The translations under genes were made by a program, and so were the position numbers. Under the pieces are notes generated by a model. It had not been told where the DNA came from, did not search any database, and worked only from the letters and a program-made list of their open reading frames with translations. Shown piece after piece: positions 1 through 9,272 of a stretch of DNA of 64,000 nt. The stretch covers positions 5,580,501-5,644,500 of the forward strand of contig CP066886.1 in the NCBI GenBank assembly GCA_016745315.1, written 5' to 3'. Position 1 is the stretch's first letter. The number at the start of each line of letters is the position of its first letter. Source of the stretch: Arthrospira sp. PCC 9108. GTDB taxonomy: Bacteria; Cyanobacteriota; Cyanobacteriia; Cyanobacteriales; Microcoleaceae.

Positions 1-1530
1 AAGGTCAGTAAAAATACATGGCGGCTACAAGCAGGAGAGTCGGACTCGCTCATAGTCCACTACCGTATCTACGCCAATGAGTTGACGGTAAGAACTAACC
101 ATTTGGATAGCACCCACGGCTATTTTAATGGGGCGGCTCTGTTCTTTTATGTTCCTGGGTGGGAAAATTTGCCGATCCGAGTGGCGATCGCACCTCCAAA
201 GGGTTGGTGGGTTACTACCAGTTTACCGTCCGTTTCAGGGGTCGAAAATACCTTTGAGGCGGCGGATTTTGATACCTTGGTTGATAGTCCTTTTGAGATT
301 GGCACCCATCAGGTTTATGATTTTGAAGCGGCTGGAAAACCTCATCAATTGGCAATTTGGGGCCAAGGAAATGGTGATGTCGATCGCTTAATTACAGATT
401 GTCGGAAAATTATTCACGAGGTTAGCAATCTATTTTCGGGTCTTCCCTATGACCGCTATGTGTTTCTATTGCATTTGTCCAGTCAGGGTTATGGAGGACT
501 GGAACATAAAAATTCCTGCTCTCTTAATTATCCTCGGTTAGGATTGCGAGACCGGGATAAGTATAACCGCTTTATGCAGTTGGTAGCTCATGAGTTTTTT
601 CACCTCTGGAATGTTAAGCGCTTACGCCCGAAAGAGTTGGAAGTGTTTAACTATGAACAAGAATGTTATACGACTTCTTTGTGGTTTTGTGAGGGAGCAA
701 CTAGCTATTATGATGGGTGGATTATTTACCGGGCTGGTATTGTTGAGGTTAAGGATTTTTTGAATGGTTTATCTAAGGATATTTCCCGATTTTTAAACAG
801 TCCTGGGCGGTTTGTTCAACCCCTGGGTGAGTCGAGTTGGGATGCTTGGATTAAGTTATATCGCCGCGATGCTTATAGTGACAATAATCAAATTTCCTAC
901 TATTTAAAAGGGGAATTGGTGTCATTGATGCTGGAACTGTTGATTCGTAACCGTCATGGAAATAGGCGATCGCTTGATGATGTGATGGTGCTAATGTGGG
1001 AAAAATTCGGTAAATCGGAAAAGGGCTATACGGCGGCGGAGTTACAGTCGGCGATCGCTTCGGTGGCGGAAATGGATTTAGATGATTTCTTTAACCGCTA
1101 TCTTCATGGTACTGAAGAACTGCCTTTAAATGATTATTTGCAACCCTTTGGTTTGGTAATTAAACCTCAAAATAATGATATTGTTCCTGATTTGGGTTGG
1201 CGACTGGCGGCGGAAAATGGCAAGACAATAGTTAAATTTGTAGAAGCGGGAAGCCCAGCACAATTGGCGGGAATTGATGCTGAGGATGAATTATTAGCTA
1301 TCAATGGTTTTCGGGTGAGCGTTGAAAACATTAGCGATCGCTTGCTAGACTTTCAACCTGGGGAGCAGGTCAATATCAGCTTCTTCCATCAAGACGAATT
1401 GCGAACCTCTGAAGCTATACTGCGCGCCCCCCGTCCCAGTGCTTATAAAATTACCTCCGTTGAAGAACCGACCCCGGAACAGCAGCGCAATTTTGAGGGA
1501 TGGCTAGGCTGCCCATATCACAAATTGTAA
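1..1530 (+). CDS. M61-family metallopeptidase with PDZ domain, 5' end outside window
   Basis: Predicted zinc aminopeptidase of the M61 (glycyl aminopeptidase-like) family. The frame is open from base 1, and family-like sequence (VHYRIYANELTVRTN) runs through the TTG at 82, so that TTG is not the start and the N-terminus is missing. Counting from that TTG, HEFFH at residues 170-174 is the zinc motif and Glu204 in WFCEGATSYY is the likely third ligand. A PDZ-like segment spans about 372-440 (SPAQLAGIDAEDELLAING). The gene ends 22 bases before a hairpin. The family is usually about 600 residues, so roughly 100 are outside the window. Its physiological substrate in cyanobacteria is not known to me. 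Confidence 0.93.
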   Translation, partial: KVSKNTWRLQAGESDSLIVHYRIYANELTVRTNHLDSTHGYFNGAALFFYVPGWENLPIRVAIAPPKGWWVTTSLPSVSGVENTFEAADFDTLVDSPFEIGTHQVYDFEAAGKPHQLAIWGQGNGDVDRLITDCRKIIHEVSNLFSGLPYDRYVFLLHLSSQGYGGLEHKNSCSLNYPRLGLRDRDKYNRFMQLVAHEFFHLWNVKRLRPKELEVFNYEQECYTTSLWFCEGATSYYDGWIIYRAGIVEVKDFLNGLSKDISRFLNSPGRFVQPLGESSWDAWIKLYRRDAYSDNNQISYYLKGELVSLMLELLIRNRHGNRRSLDDVMVLMWEKFGKSEKGYTAAELQSAIASVAEMDLDDFFNRYLHGTEELPLNDYLQPFGLVIKPQNNDIVPDLGWRLAAENGKTIVKFVEAGSPAQLAGIDAEDELLAINGFRVSVENISDRLLDFQPGEQVNISFFHQDELRTSEAILRAPRPSAYKITSVEEPTPEQQRNFEGWLGCPYHKL

Positions 1531-1551
1531 AAATTGGGTGGGTTTAATACC

Positions 1552-1576
1552 CCGCCCCTGGTGGGCGGCTTTAATT
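1552..1576 (+). terminator. Probable terminator of the M61 peptidase gene
   Basis: The inverted repeat CCGCCC/GGGCGG with a 5-base loop is followed by CTTTAATTT, 22 bases after the stop codon. Confidence 0.5.
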
Positions 1577-1660
1577 TCCTGAAGAATTTACAAATACGGT
1601 AGTTGAGACTGGAAAGCTACGCCCACAAGGGGCGTAGCACTTCACCCTCATGACTAGAAT

Positions 1661-1963
1661 CTAGTGAGTATTCAAATCGAGCTTTAACAATCGCTTACCG
1701 TGAACCACAGCCACAACCGTGACAACATCTCCCTGAATACGGTAGATAATCCGGTAAGTGTAAGCAAACTGTTCTCTAACGGTTTCGTCACCAAACTCCT
1801 GAACAATACCACCGGAGAGGGGACATTTGCTCAGATTTCTGGTAGCCTCAATGATTCTCTGTACCACCGCCGCCGCATAGGAAACTGAGTCTCGCGCAAT
1901 ATAAGCCGCGATCGCATCGATATCATCAATGGCTGTCGGTGACCAAACTACTTGATAACCCAT
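1661..1963 (-). CDS. RelE/ParE-family toxin of a type II TA pair
   Basis: 100-residue protein with the ParE/RelE layout: an N-terminal VVWSPTAIDDIDAIAAYI helix region, the loop CPLSGGIVQEFGDETVRE, then REQFAYTYRIIYRI and a terminal strand with VVHGKRLL. The family acts as ribosome-dependent mRNA interferases or gyrase poisons, and the sequence does not tell which. The upstream gene overlaps it by 16 bases, which is the usual antitoxin-toxin coupling. It sits between the M61 gene and the first group II intron and reads convergently to the M61 gene. Confidence 0.85.
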   Translation of the reverse strand: MGYQVVWSPTAIDDIDAIAAYIARDSVSYAAAVVQRIIEATRNLSKCPLSGGIVQEFGDETVREQFAYTYRIIYRIQGDVVTVVAVVHGKRLLKLDLNTH

Positions 1964-2136
1964 TTACTTACTAAACCTTCCGCTTCCTCTTGTGTTAATC
2001 TTCGTTCACTATCTGCAATAGTAATACCCTGGCGGTACTTTTCTATAACATAAAGATGATATTGAATATCCTCAAGACTGCAATCCTCCGGTAAATTTTT
2101 CAGCAACAACTCAATTTCTTGTTTGACGGTATTCAT
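1948..2136 (-). CDS. Antitoxin partner of the RelE/ParE-like toxin
   Basis: A 62-residue acidic, helical protein beginning MNTVKQEIELLLKNLPED. I chose the ATG at 2136 because residues upstream of it do not look like an antitoxin. It contains SLEDIQYHLYVIEKYRQGI, typical of small cyanobacterial antitoxins paired with ParE-like toxins. It overlaps the toxin start by 16 bases, implying one transcript and translational coupling. A specific DNA-binding fold is not evident. Confidence 0.75.
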   Translation of the reverse strand: MNTVKQEIELLLKNLPEDCSLEDIQYHLYVIEKYRQGITIADSERRLTQEEAEGLVSKWVIK

Positions 2137-3717
2137 AAATAAGGTTTCTTTTAATTTAGTTAGTCTCGGTCTATTATATAGTAAATGGAAAATACCTACT
2201 AACATTCGTCAATTTCCAGAGCAGCCATAATAATTTTGTCGGCTCAAAAAGATGTAATTTAGGGAGAGTATAGGATATTGATAGAGTGGCGTGGGGGATA
2301 GCCCACTGTTAATCGGCAGATACCGGAGGGTGCGATCGCACTTCCCCCGGAAATACTGTTAGTCCCAACTAGGTTAACTATTGGGTTATGCAAACTTCAT
2401 GGGAGAACCGGAACCGAGTAGGGGTCGAGAGAGATGTCGCCATCTCCCCCTCCCAGACAAAACCGTGCTTGCGAGTTTCCCAGCACACGGCTCCTAATTT
2501 GACTGCTCCATTGTTAAGGATACAGCATTGGCGTTATCTAGCGCCGTTTGATCATCATGACAGTGGCGGTGTAGTAGTTGAAGATTCTTGTATTCGTCCT
2601 TTCCGCCGTGGCTTCGAGGTACAATGTGGTCTACTTCAACTAAATCTGATGGGGTGAAGTATTGCCCGCACCAGGCGCATAGGCTTTTTGGCTTTTTGAG
2701 TAGTATGGCTACCCTTGTTGGCGTTTCAATTGCTTGTCCTTTTCTGGTTGCCCAGTAGGTCCAGTTTCCGTCATCAAGTGTGGCGTCGGGGCGTATTAGG
2801 GTATGTCGGACAATTGGATTCACATTATGATTCCATAATGTGAATCCATCCTTGGTTTTGAATACCCAAGTTTCATGGCTTTCTTTCCCGTTGCTTAGTT
2901 TGACCGTTCCGTGTCCGAAATAGTTTCTTAGCTTTTCGTAACTTGCCATTCCGCATCTCGAATCTGTCCATGCCCGTAACATTTCAAAAACTATGTGGTC
3001 TAGTTTTCTGAAGGTCTCAGATGAGACTACCCCTGAGTAATAGTTAGACCATCCCCGAATCATCGGGTTTAGCTTACTAATCAAGGCTGATTGGGGTGCA
3101 GTTTTATGTTGTTTGATTACACCTTTTATCACTTCTGTATGGGCTTTAACTGCTTTGTTGCTGGGTTTAATGTGGGTTGGGTGTCCGATTAATCGGCTTG
3201 CTATCCCACCTGTCTTCCCAGATATGTGTTTTCCAACTGGGTATTGCCTGATATTGAATCCGAGAAAATCAAACCCAGGCTCTTGGGTTTTGCCATCATA
3301 CTCAATCCTATTGAGTGTATGACCAATTCGAGTCTTTTCAGGTTTGATTTCTAATCCCACTGGCTTTAACCATTCAGAAATGGCAATGGGGCACTGTTCA
3401 ATGATTCCTAAGTCTTTGGATATGACCACGAAATCATCGGCAGATCGCATAAGGTTAACCTGAATAGCTGTTCCTTTGTTTGGATACATTTCTTTAATTA
3501 ACCTTTCCATTCCCAACAGTGCGATGTTGGCGAGTATTGGACTTATTACCCCTCCTTGGGGTGTCCCTGCTTCTGTCTCCTCAAATACGCCGTTATCTAG
3601 TACACCCGCTTTTAACCATTGTTTCAGGTCTTTCTTCAGGCTACTTGGACAATGAATTTTGGTCAGTAGATAATCATGGTTTATTCGGTCAAAACATTTC
3701 GCTATGTGTTAGGGGTC

Positions 3718-4574
3718 GAGAATGGAGTCACCACCATCCCCTCCCATTCAGAACCATACGTGAAAGTTTCCCTTCATACGGCTCCTGGTGTGGATACCCT
3801 GTTTTGTCCAAGGAGCAGAATCAACAGACCTGCTTTTTACTTCGATGTTCAGAGCTATATGCAGCACGTAGTCTTTCAACTCGTCCTCGCCATTATACTC
3901 TTACTGACCGCAGTATCTATATCCACACCGTGACAATTGGGCATATCCCAACCATGACAATTGGGCTTTAGCTTCTGGTCACATCCTTCACCCTCTAAGC
4001 ATGCGCTTACATTTTTCACTACTGCCTTGTGAATTGCATTACTCACTTGTTTATGGGCAGAGCATTAGAGGGGTTACAACGTTCCGATTATATGGGCATT
4101 CCATCGTTAGATTTGTCCTATCGACCGGGGTACTTCTAAAGGTCTGTGTGGGTAGAATGCAGAATCCCCCACTTTTCCCCTTGCCCTTTTGGGCGCAGCG
4201 TGTCAACCTATTTCGCTGCTCGTGCTTTACGATGGTTCAAGTCGGACATTCGGTCTTCCTAATCATAGATGGTTGGCAGTGGTCGCGTCTTGGTGGTAGG
4301 TTCTACCTCACGCCTTCCGTTCCCCGCTTCTATCCTGGAGTTATGATTTCCAAAACTGGGGGTGGCTATCGCCGTTACTCTCTACTCCCTGATTTCTCAG
4401 TTCGTTTATGACCTTGAGTTCCCTGCCTTGCTTAGTTACCTAAGCGTCGGGACATATAATCAGTTATGAGGATGCTCAGGAGAGGCCTCCTTATATCCAG
4501 ATTCGGAGCTGGAATCCTCACCGGGTAGTTATTTCGGGCATTTCAGCCCTATTTCATACCCGAACGTCTCGCAC
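3718..4574 (-). mobile_element. ORF-less group II intron 2, nested in the RT gene of intron 1
   Basis: It is an 857-bp element beginning GTGCGAGACGTTCGGG at 4574 and ending CGACCCCTAAC at 3718. Domain V reads GAGCCGTATGAAGGG...CACGTATGGTTC. Removing it rejoins GATGCGG with ACATAGCGAAATG, giving RT residues D-A-D-I-A-K, the expected RT sequence, so the boundaries are exact to about one base. It encodes no protein I can support and must be mobilised in trans. A near-identical element sits at the same RT site in intron 4. Confidence 0.9.
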
Positions 4575-5600
4575 CCGCATCTAGTATATAGTATTCCCCT
4601 TGGTTTATACTCAGGAAAATACGAGCTATTGCATCTTGGGCTGACCTGCCTGGTCTGAACCCGTAGCTTGTGCTTTCAAATCTTGATTCCCATTCAGGCT
4701 CAAGTGCCGACTTAACCAAGGCTTGCCTCGCTCTGTCTTGGATTGTGGGTATTCCCAGGGGGCATTTGTCATCCCTGCCAGGTTTTGGTATCCATACTCT
4801 CCTAAGTGCTTTGGCTTTGAGATTTCCTTTAATGTTCTCCGCTCAAGTCAGTCTTTGTTCTGGAGATATTACTATCATTCCATCGACACCGGCTGTCTTT
4901 TTGCCTTGGCCCGCTTGGGGGCGGGTTCATTAAGCTGACTGTTGGGAAGCATGGCTGACCGTGGAACCCGCCCCTACAGCCGCACTGCTAAGAGCCGGGC
5001 ATAATATGATTTCACCAATAGACGTTGCCACCTTCTGGCCTTCGCGTCCTGTCCCGATTTAGCTGCTTGAAATATCCTCTTTTGGAGCTTAAAAACTTTC
5101 CGCTGAACCTTAGCCCATGGGATAGCTTTCCATACGTTATTCATAGTCTTGATTGGGTGTTGCATAATAGAAAATGATATTCTCAAATAAATCAAGATGG
5201 ATTGTCCTTATTGCCAAAGCCATAAAGTAGTCAAAAATGGTCATCGTCAGGGAAAACAGAGTTACCTGTGCCGTGAATGTGGTCGCCAATTTCGAGAAAA
5301 TCCCTGTCCTGGAGGTTACAGTTCTGATGTCAAAGAGCTTTGTGTGAAAATGTCCCTCAATGGCATGGGATTTCGAGCCATTGAGAGAGTCACTGGTATT
5401 TCTCACAACACAATACTTAACTGGGTTAGAGTTGCAGAAACCCAGATGTGATGAGGAAAACTATGAAATTCCTGAAATAGCTCAAATTGATGAGCTTCAG
5501 ACTTTTGTGGGTTCAAAAAAAACCATCTGGGTCTGGACAGTTGTGAATACCAAACTGCCTGGAATTCTGAAGTTTGTCATAGGCGACCGCTCATTGCTGA

Positions 5601-8190
5601 ATTAGGAGTCGAGATAGACCTCACGGTCTACCCCTCCCATTCAGCAGCAGAACCGTACATGAGAATTTCACCTCATACGGCTCCTAGTTTGACCGTCTCC
5701 TTGTTAAGAGTACAGCATCATCTCTTCATCAAGAGCTGTTTTATCATCGTGACAATGGCGATGTAATAGTTGAAGATTCTTGTATTCATCCTTTCCGCCT
5801 TGGCTTCTAGGTACAATATGGTCTACTTCAATAAAGTCTGACGGGGTAAAGAATTGCCCACACCAGGTACATCTACCTTTTGGTTTCTTGAGTAGTTTTG
5901 CAACTCTATTTGGCGTATCGATTGCTTGTCCTTTCCTGTTTGCCCAGTAAGTCCAATTTCCGTCATAAAGTGTTGCTTCCGGGCGTATTAGGGTGTGTCT
6001 GACAATTGGAGTCCACTTATGTTTCCATAATTGGATTCCATCTTTGGTCTGGAATAACCAAGATTCATGCCTTTCTTTCCCATTGCTAAGTTTAACCATT
6101 CCATGTCTGAAATAGTTTCCTAGCTTTTCGTAACTTGCCTTTTGGCATCTTGATTTTGTCCATGCCCGTAACATTTGCCAAACTATGTTGTCTAGCTTAT
6201 TGAAGGTCTCTGTTGAGACTACCGCTGAATAATAATTTGTCCATCACCGAATCATCGGGTTTAGATGTTTAATCAGGGCTGATTGAGGTGCAGTTTTAGA
6301 TTGTTTAATTACACCTTTTATCGCTTATGTGTGGGCAACTGCTTTTGGGCTGGGTTTTATGTGGGTTTTATGTCCGATTAATCGGCTCTTACGTCCCCCT
6401 GTTTTTCCAGTTTTATATTTTCCTACTGGGTATTGCCTGATATTGAATCCGAGGAAATCAAACCCAGGTTCTTCTGTTTTGCCATTAGACTCAATAGGTT
6501 TGAGTGTGTGACCAATTCGAGTCTTTTCGGGTTTAATCTCTAATCCTACAGGTTTTAACCATTCGGTGATAGCAGTTTTGCACTGTTCAATGATTCCTAG
6601 GTCTTTGGAGATTACCACGAAATCATCGGCGTATCTTATAAGGTTTATCTGAGTGGTTGTTCCTTTGTTAGGATACATTTCTTTAACTAGCCTTTCCATT
6701 CCCAACAGTGCGATGTTGGCGAGTATTGGACTTATTACCCCTCCTTGAGGTGTCCCTGTTTCTGTATCCTCTAATACACCGTTATCTAGCACGCCGGCTT
6801 TGAGCCATTGTTTCAGGTCTCTTTTTAGGCTACTTGGACAATGAATTTTGGACAGTAGGTAATCATGGTTCACGGTAAGAGCATTTTGCTATATCGGCAT
6901 CGAGAACATAATATTGTCCTCGATTTATGGCAATATAAATTCTGCCAATTGCGTCATGGGCGGACCGTCCGGGACGGAACCCGTAGCTTGTACCTTCAAA
7001 TCTCGATTCCCATTCAGGTTCGAGAGCCGACTTGACCAAGGCTTGCCTTGCTCTATCTTGGATTGTGGGTATTCCTATTCCAGCTTTTTTCATCCCTGCC
7101 AGGTTTTGGTATCCACACCCGTCGCAGTGGTTTTGCTTTGATATTTCCCTTAATGTTCTCCACAAGCTCAAACCTTTGTCTTGGAGAGATTACTCTTACT
7201 CCATCAACTCCGGCTGTCTTCTTGCCTTGACCCGCCTGGGGGGCGGGTTTATTAAGCTGACTGTTGGGAAGCATGGCTGACCGTGGAACCCGCCCCTACA
7301 GTCGCACTGCTAGGAGCCGGGCATAATATGACTTCACCAATAGACGTTGCCATCTTCGTCCCTTAGCGTCTTGTCCCGATTTAGCTGCTTGAAATATACT
7401 CTTTTGGAGCTTGAATACTTTCCGTTGAACCTTAGTCCATGGGATTGTCTTCCATGCGTTGTTCGTAGTCTTGATTGGTTTTGGTTTTCCCAACCCTTTC
7501 TTTAAACTCGCTATCGCCATTTGTACACCTACTAAACTCTATTCCTTACAATCAAACCGTGACCTGTTAGCATATCCCTACTATTACAGCAGGGTGTTGG
7601 CTTTTGGTCACATCTCACATCCTCCGAGACTTGCGGTTACACTTATCCCTACTGATATTTCGACCAAATAATCAGAGTCTAGGAGGACTTAAAACGTTCC
7701 ATTTATATGGGCATTCCATCTTGAGATTTGTCCTTTCCACCGGGGTACTTTTAAAGGTCTGTGTAGGTGATGAAAAGATTACCCTACTTTTCCCCTTACT
7801 CTTTTGAGCGCAGCGTATCAACCTGTTTCGCTGCTCAATAATGACGATGGTTCAAGCCGGACATTCGGTTTCCCTAATCATGGATGGTTGGCAGTGGTCG
7901 CATCTGGTAGTAGGTTCTACTTCACCCCTTCCGTTCCCCGCTTCAGTCCTGGGGTTATGATTCCCAAAACTGGGGGTGGCTGTCGCCGTTACTCTTTACT
8001 CCCTGATTTCTCAGTTGGTTCATGACCTTGAGTTCCCTGCCTTGTTTGGATTTTTCCAAACGTCGGGACATATAAACAGTTATGAGGATGGTCAGGAGTG
8101 CGCTCCTTATATTCAACCAAGGGGTATAAATCCTCACCAGGCAGTTATTTCGGGCATTGCAGCCCTATTTCATGCCTGAACGTCTCGCAC
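5601..8190 (-). mobile_element. Group II intron 3 with RT remnant, inserted antisense in IS1
   Basis: It begins GTGCGAGACGTTCAGG at 8190 and ends CGACTCCTAAT at 5601, about 2590 bp. A domain V hairpin (GAGCCGTATGAGGTGAAATTC) precedes the 3' end. The flanks rejoin to a continuous IS1 transposase on the other strand, which fixes both ends. It is the same family as introns 1, 4 and 7. Confidence 0.88.
5704..7520 (-). pseudogene. Degenerate RT/maturase/HNH protein of intron 3
   Basis: Pieces in order are the RVT-N domain (7520-7296, ending LLAVRL then TAG), a segment with KTAGVDGVR (7274-7053), an RT segment from GIGIPTIQDRARQ to DADIAKC (7083-6880), RT blocks with RYADDFVVISKD (6873-6325), and maturase plus HNH (6174-5704). 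Breaks include an A6 run (+1 relative to the intron 4 copy), a two-base loss after DADIAKC that is shared with intron 4, and stops near 6310 and 6240. HNH residues EVDHIVPRSQGGKDEYKNL remain. No single functional protein can be made. Confidence 0.85.
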
Positions 8191-9272
8191 CTTTTACCAC
8201 ATTATGGCAAATGATTCAGGGCTGGGCTTGTTTTCTATATATTACGGACGGATACAAAGTTTATCCTTGCTTAATTGAGGATTGCAATCATCTAGTCAGC
8301 AAAACGGCTATGACAAGAGTAGAAGGAGAAAACTGCCGTCTGAGGCACTATTTAGCCAGGCTACATCGCAAAACTTTGTGTTATTCCAAGTCCACTGAGA
8401 TGTTGTACAAATCAATTCGCTTACTTATCTATTATTTGAAGCATGGACAACTTCCTCCGTTCTCTTCATCATTCCTCACTGTGCAATAACCTTGATTGGT
8501 TTCGATTTCTAGAATCCTTTCTTTCAACTCGCTTGCGTCATTTAAACACCCACTAGACTCTATTCTTACAATCAAACCGTGACCTGTTAGCATTTCCCGT
8601 CCATTACAGCCGGGCGTTGGCTTTTGGTCACATCTCACATCCTCTAGGACTTGCGGTTACACTTATCCCTACTAACTACCTCGACCAGATACTCAGAGTC
8701 CAGGAGGACTTAAAACGTTCCGTTTATATGGGCCTTCCATCTTTAGATTTGTCCTCAGAACCGGGGTACTTTCAAGGTCTGTGTAGGTAGTATAAGGTCT
8801 GTGTAGGTAGTATAAGGAGCCTCCTACTTTTCCCCTTACTCTTTTGAGCGCAGCGTTTCAACCTATTTCGCTACTTGATTCTTACGATGGTTCAAGCCGG
8901 ACATTTGGTCTCCCTAATCATGGATGGTTGGCAGTGGTCTCGTTTCTGATACTAGGTTGTATCTCGGAGCCTTCCGTTCCCCGCTTCAATCCTGGGGTTA
9001 TGATTCCCAAAACTGGGGGTGGCTATCGCCGTTACTCTCTACTCCCTGATTTCTCAGTTGGTTTATGACCTTGAGTTCCCTGCCTTGCTTAGATTTCTCC
9101 AAGCGTCGGGACATATAAACAGTTATGGGGATGGTCAGGAGTGCGTTCCTTATATTCAACCAAAGGGTTGAAGTCCCCACCAGGCGGTTATTTCGGGTAT
9201 CTCAACCCTATTTCATGCCTGAACGTCTCGCACCCCTGATATTGAATCATAGCAGGTTTTAACCGTTCCCGG

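Larger units (their letters stand above)
5197..8489 (+). pseudogene. IS1 transposase, frameshifted and interrupted by an antisense group II intron
   Basis: The N-terminal part (5197-5451) has the zinc-finger pattern CPYCQ...CRECGRQF and a helix-turn-helix (GFRAIERVTGISHNTILNW). The DDE part follows in another frame: IDELQTFVG and WTVVNTKL before the intron, then TTLWQMIQGWACFLYITDGY and KLVSKTAMTR-type residues after it (8191-8489). The frame change near 5450 needs one base skipped forward, unlike the classical -1 IS1 slip, so it looks mutational. The intron lies in the opposite orientation and cannot be spliced from transposase mRNA. Removing it rejoins GACCGCTCATTGCTGA with CTTTTACC. Confidence 0.85.
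5157..8490 (+). mobile_element. IS1-family element with 9-bp target duplication, inserted in intron 1
   Basis: CTTGATTGG is directly repeated at 5148-5156 and 8491-8499, flanking imperfect terminal repeats GTGTTGCATAATAG and GTTATTGCAC. Removing the intron at 5601-8190 leaves 744 bp, close to the 768 bp of IS1, and 8-9 bp duplications are typical of that family. The target is the start of the RT gene of intron 1. Other intron copies have an uninterrupted GTCTTGATTGGTTTTGG here, which confirms the insertion. Confidence 0.9.
2494..8541 (-). pseudogene. Group II intron-encoded RT/maturase of intron 1, broken by nested elements
   Basis: The coding pieces, in reading order, are an N-terminal RVT-N domain (8541-8491, then 5156-4974), RT blocks (4970-4575) and RT-maturase-HNH (3717-2494). 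The ATG at 8541 is followed by an early TGA. A TAG stop follows the RVT-N domain. The RT active-site box reads RSADDFVV instead of RYADDFVV, so the conserved Tyr is Ser. The X/maturase segment (GWSNYYSGVVSSETF) and the HNH segment (CAWCGQYF, EVDHIVPRSHGGKDEYKNL) remain. Nested intron 2 splits it after GATGCGG. It is a pseudogene unless intron 2 splices. Confidence 0.85.
2417..9233 (-). mobile_element. Group II intron 1 (outer), carrying a nested intron and an IS1 element
   Basis: The 5' end is GTGCGAG at 9233 reading leftwards. The 3' end is CGACCCCTACT at 2417, preceded by a domain V hairpin (GAGCCGTGTG...CAAGCACGGTT, about 2466-2495). An RT/maturase/HNH reading frame lies in the position of domain IV. 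The intron lies between thrS and the TA pair. Without the insertions (3718-4574 and 5157-8490 plus one 9-bp duplication) it would be about 2.6 kb, matching the complete copy at 47864-50502. It probably cannot encode its own maturase now. The 3' boundary is placed by analogy with copies whose exons can be rejoined. Confidence 0.85.

Noticed and set aside
5430..5460. Canonical IS1 insA-insB' -1 frameshift
   Set aside because: The frame change needed here is +1 and no A6C slippery run is present at the overlap.
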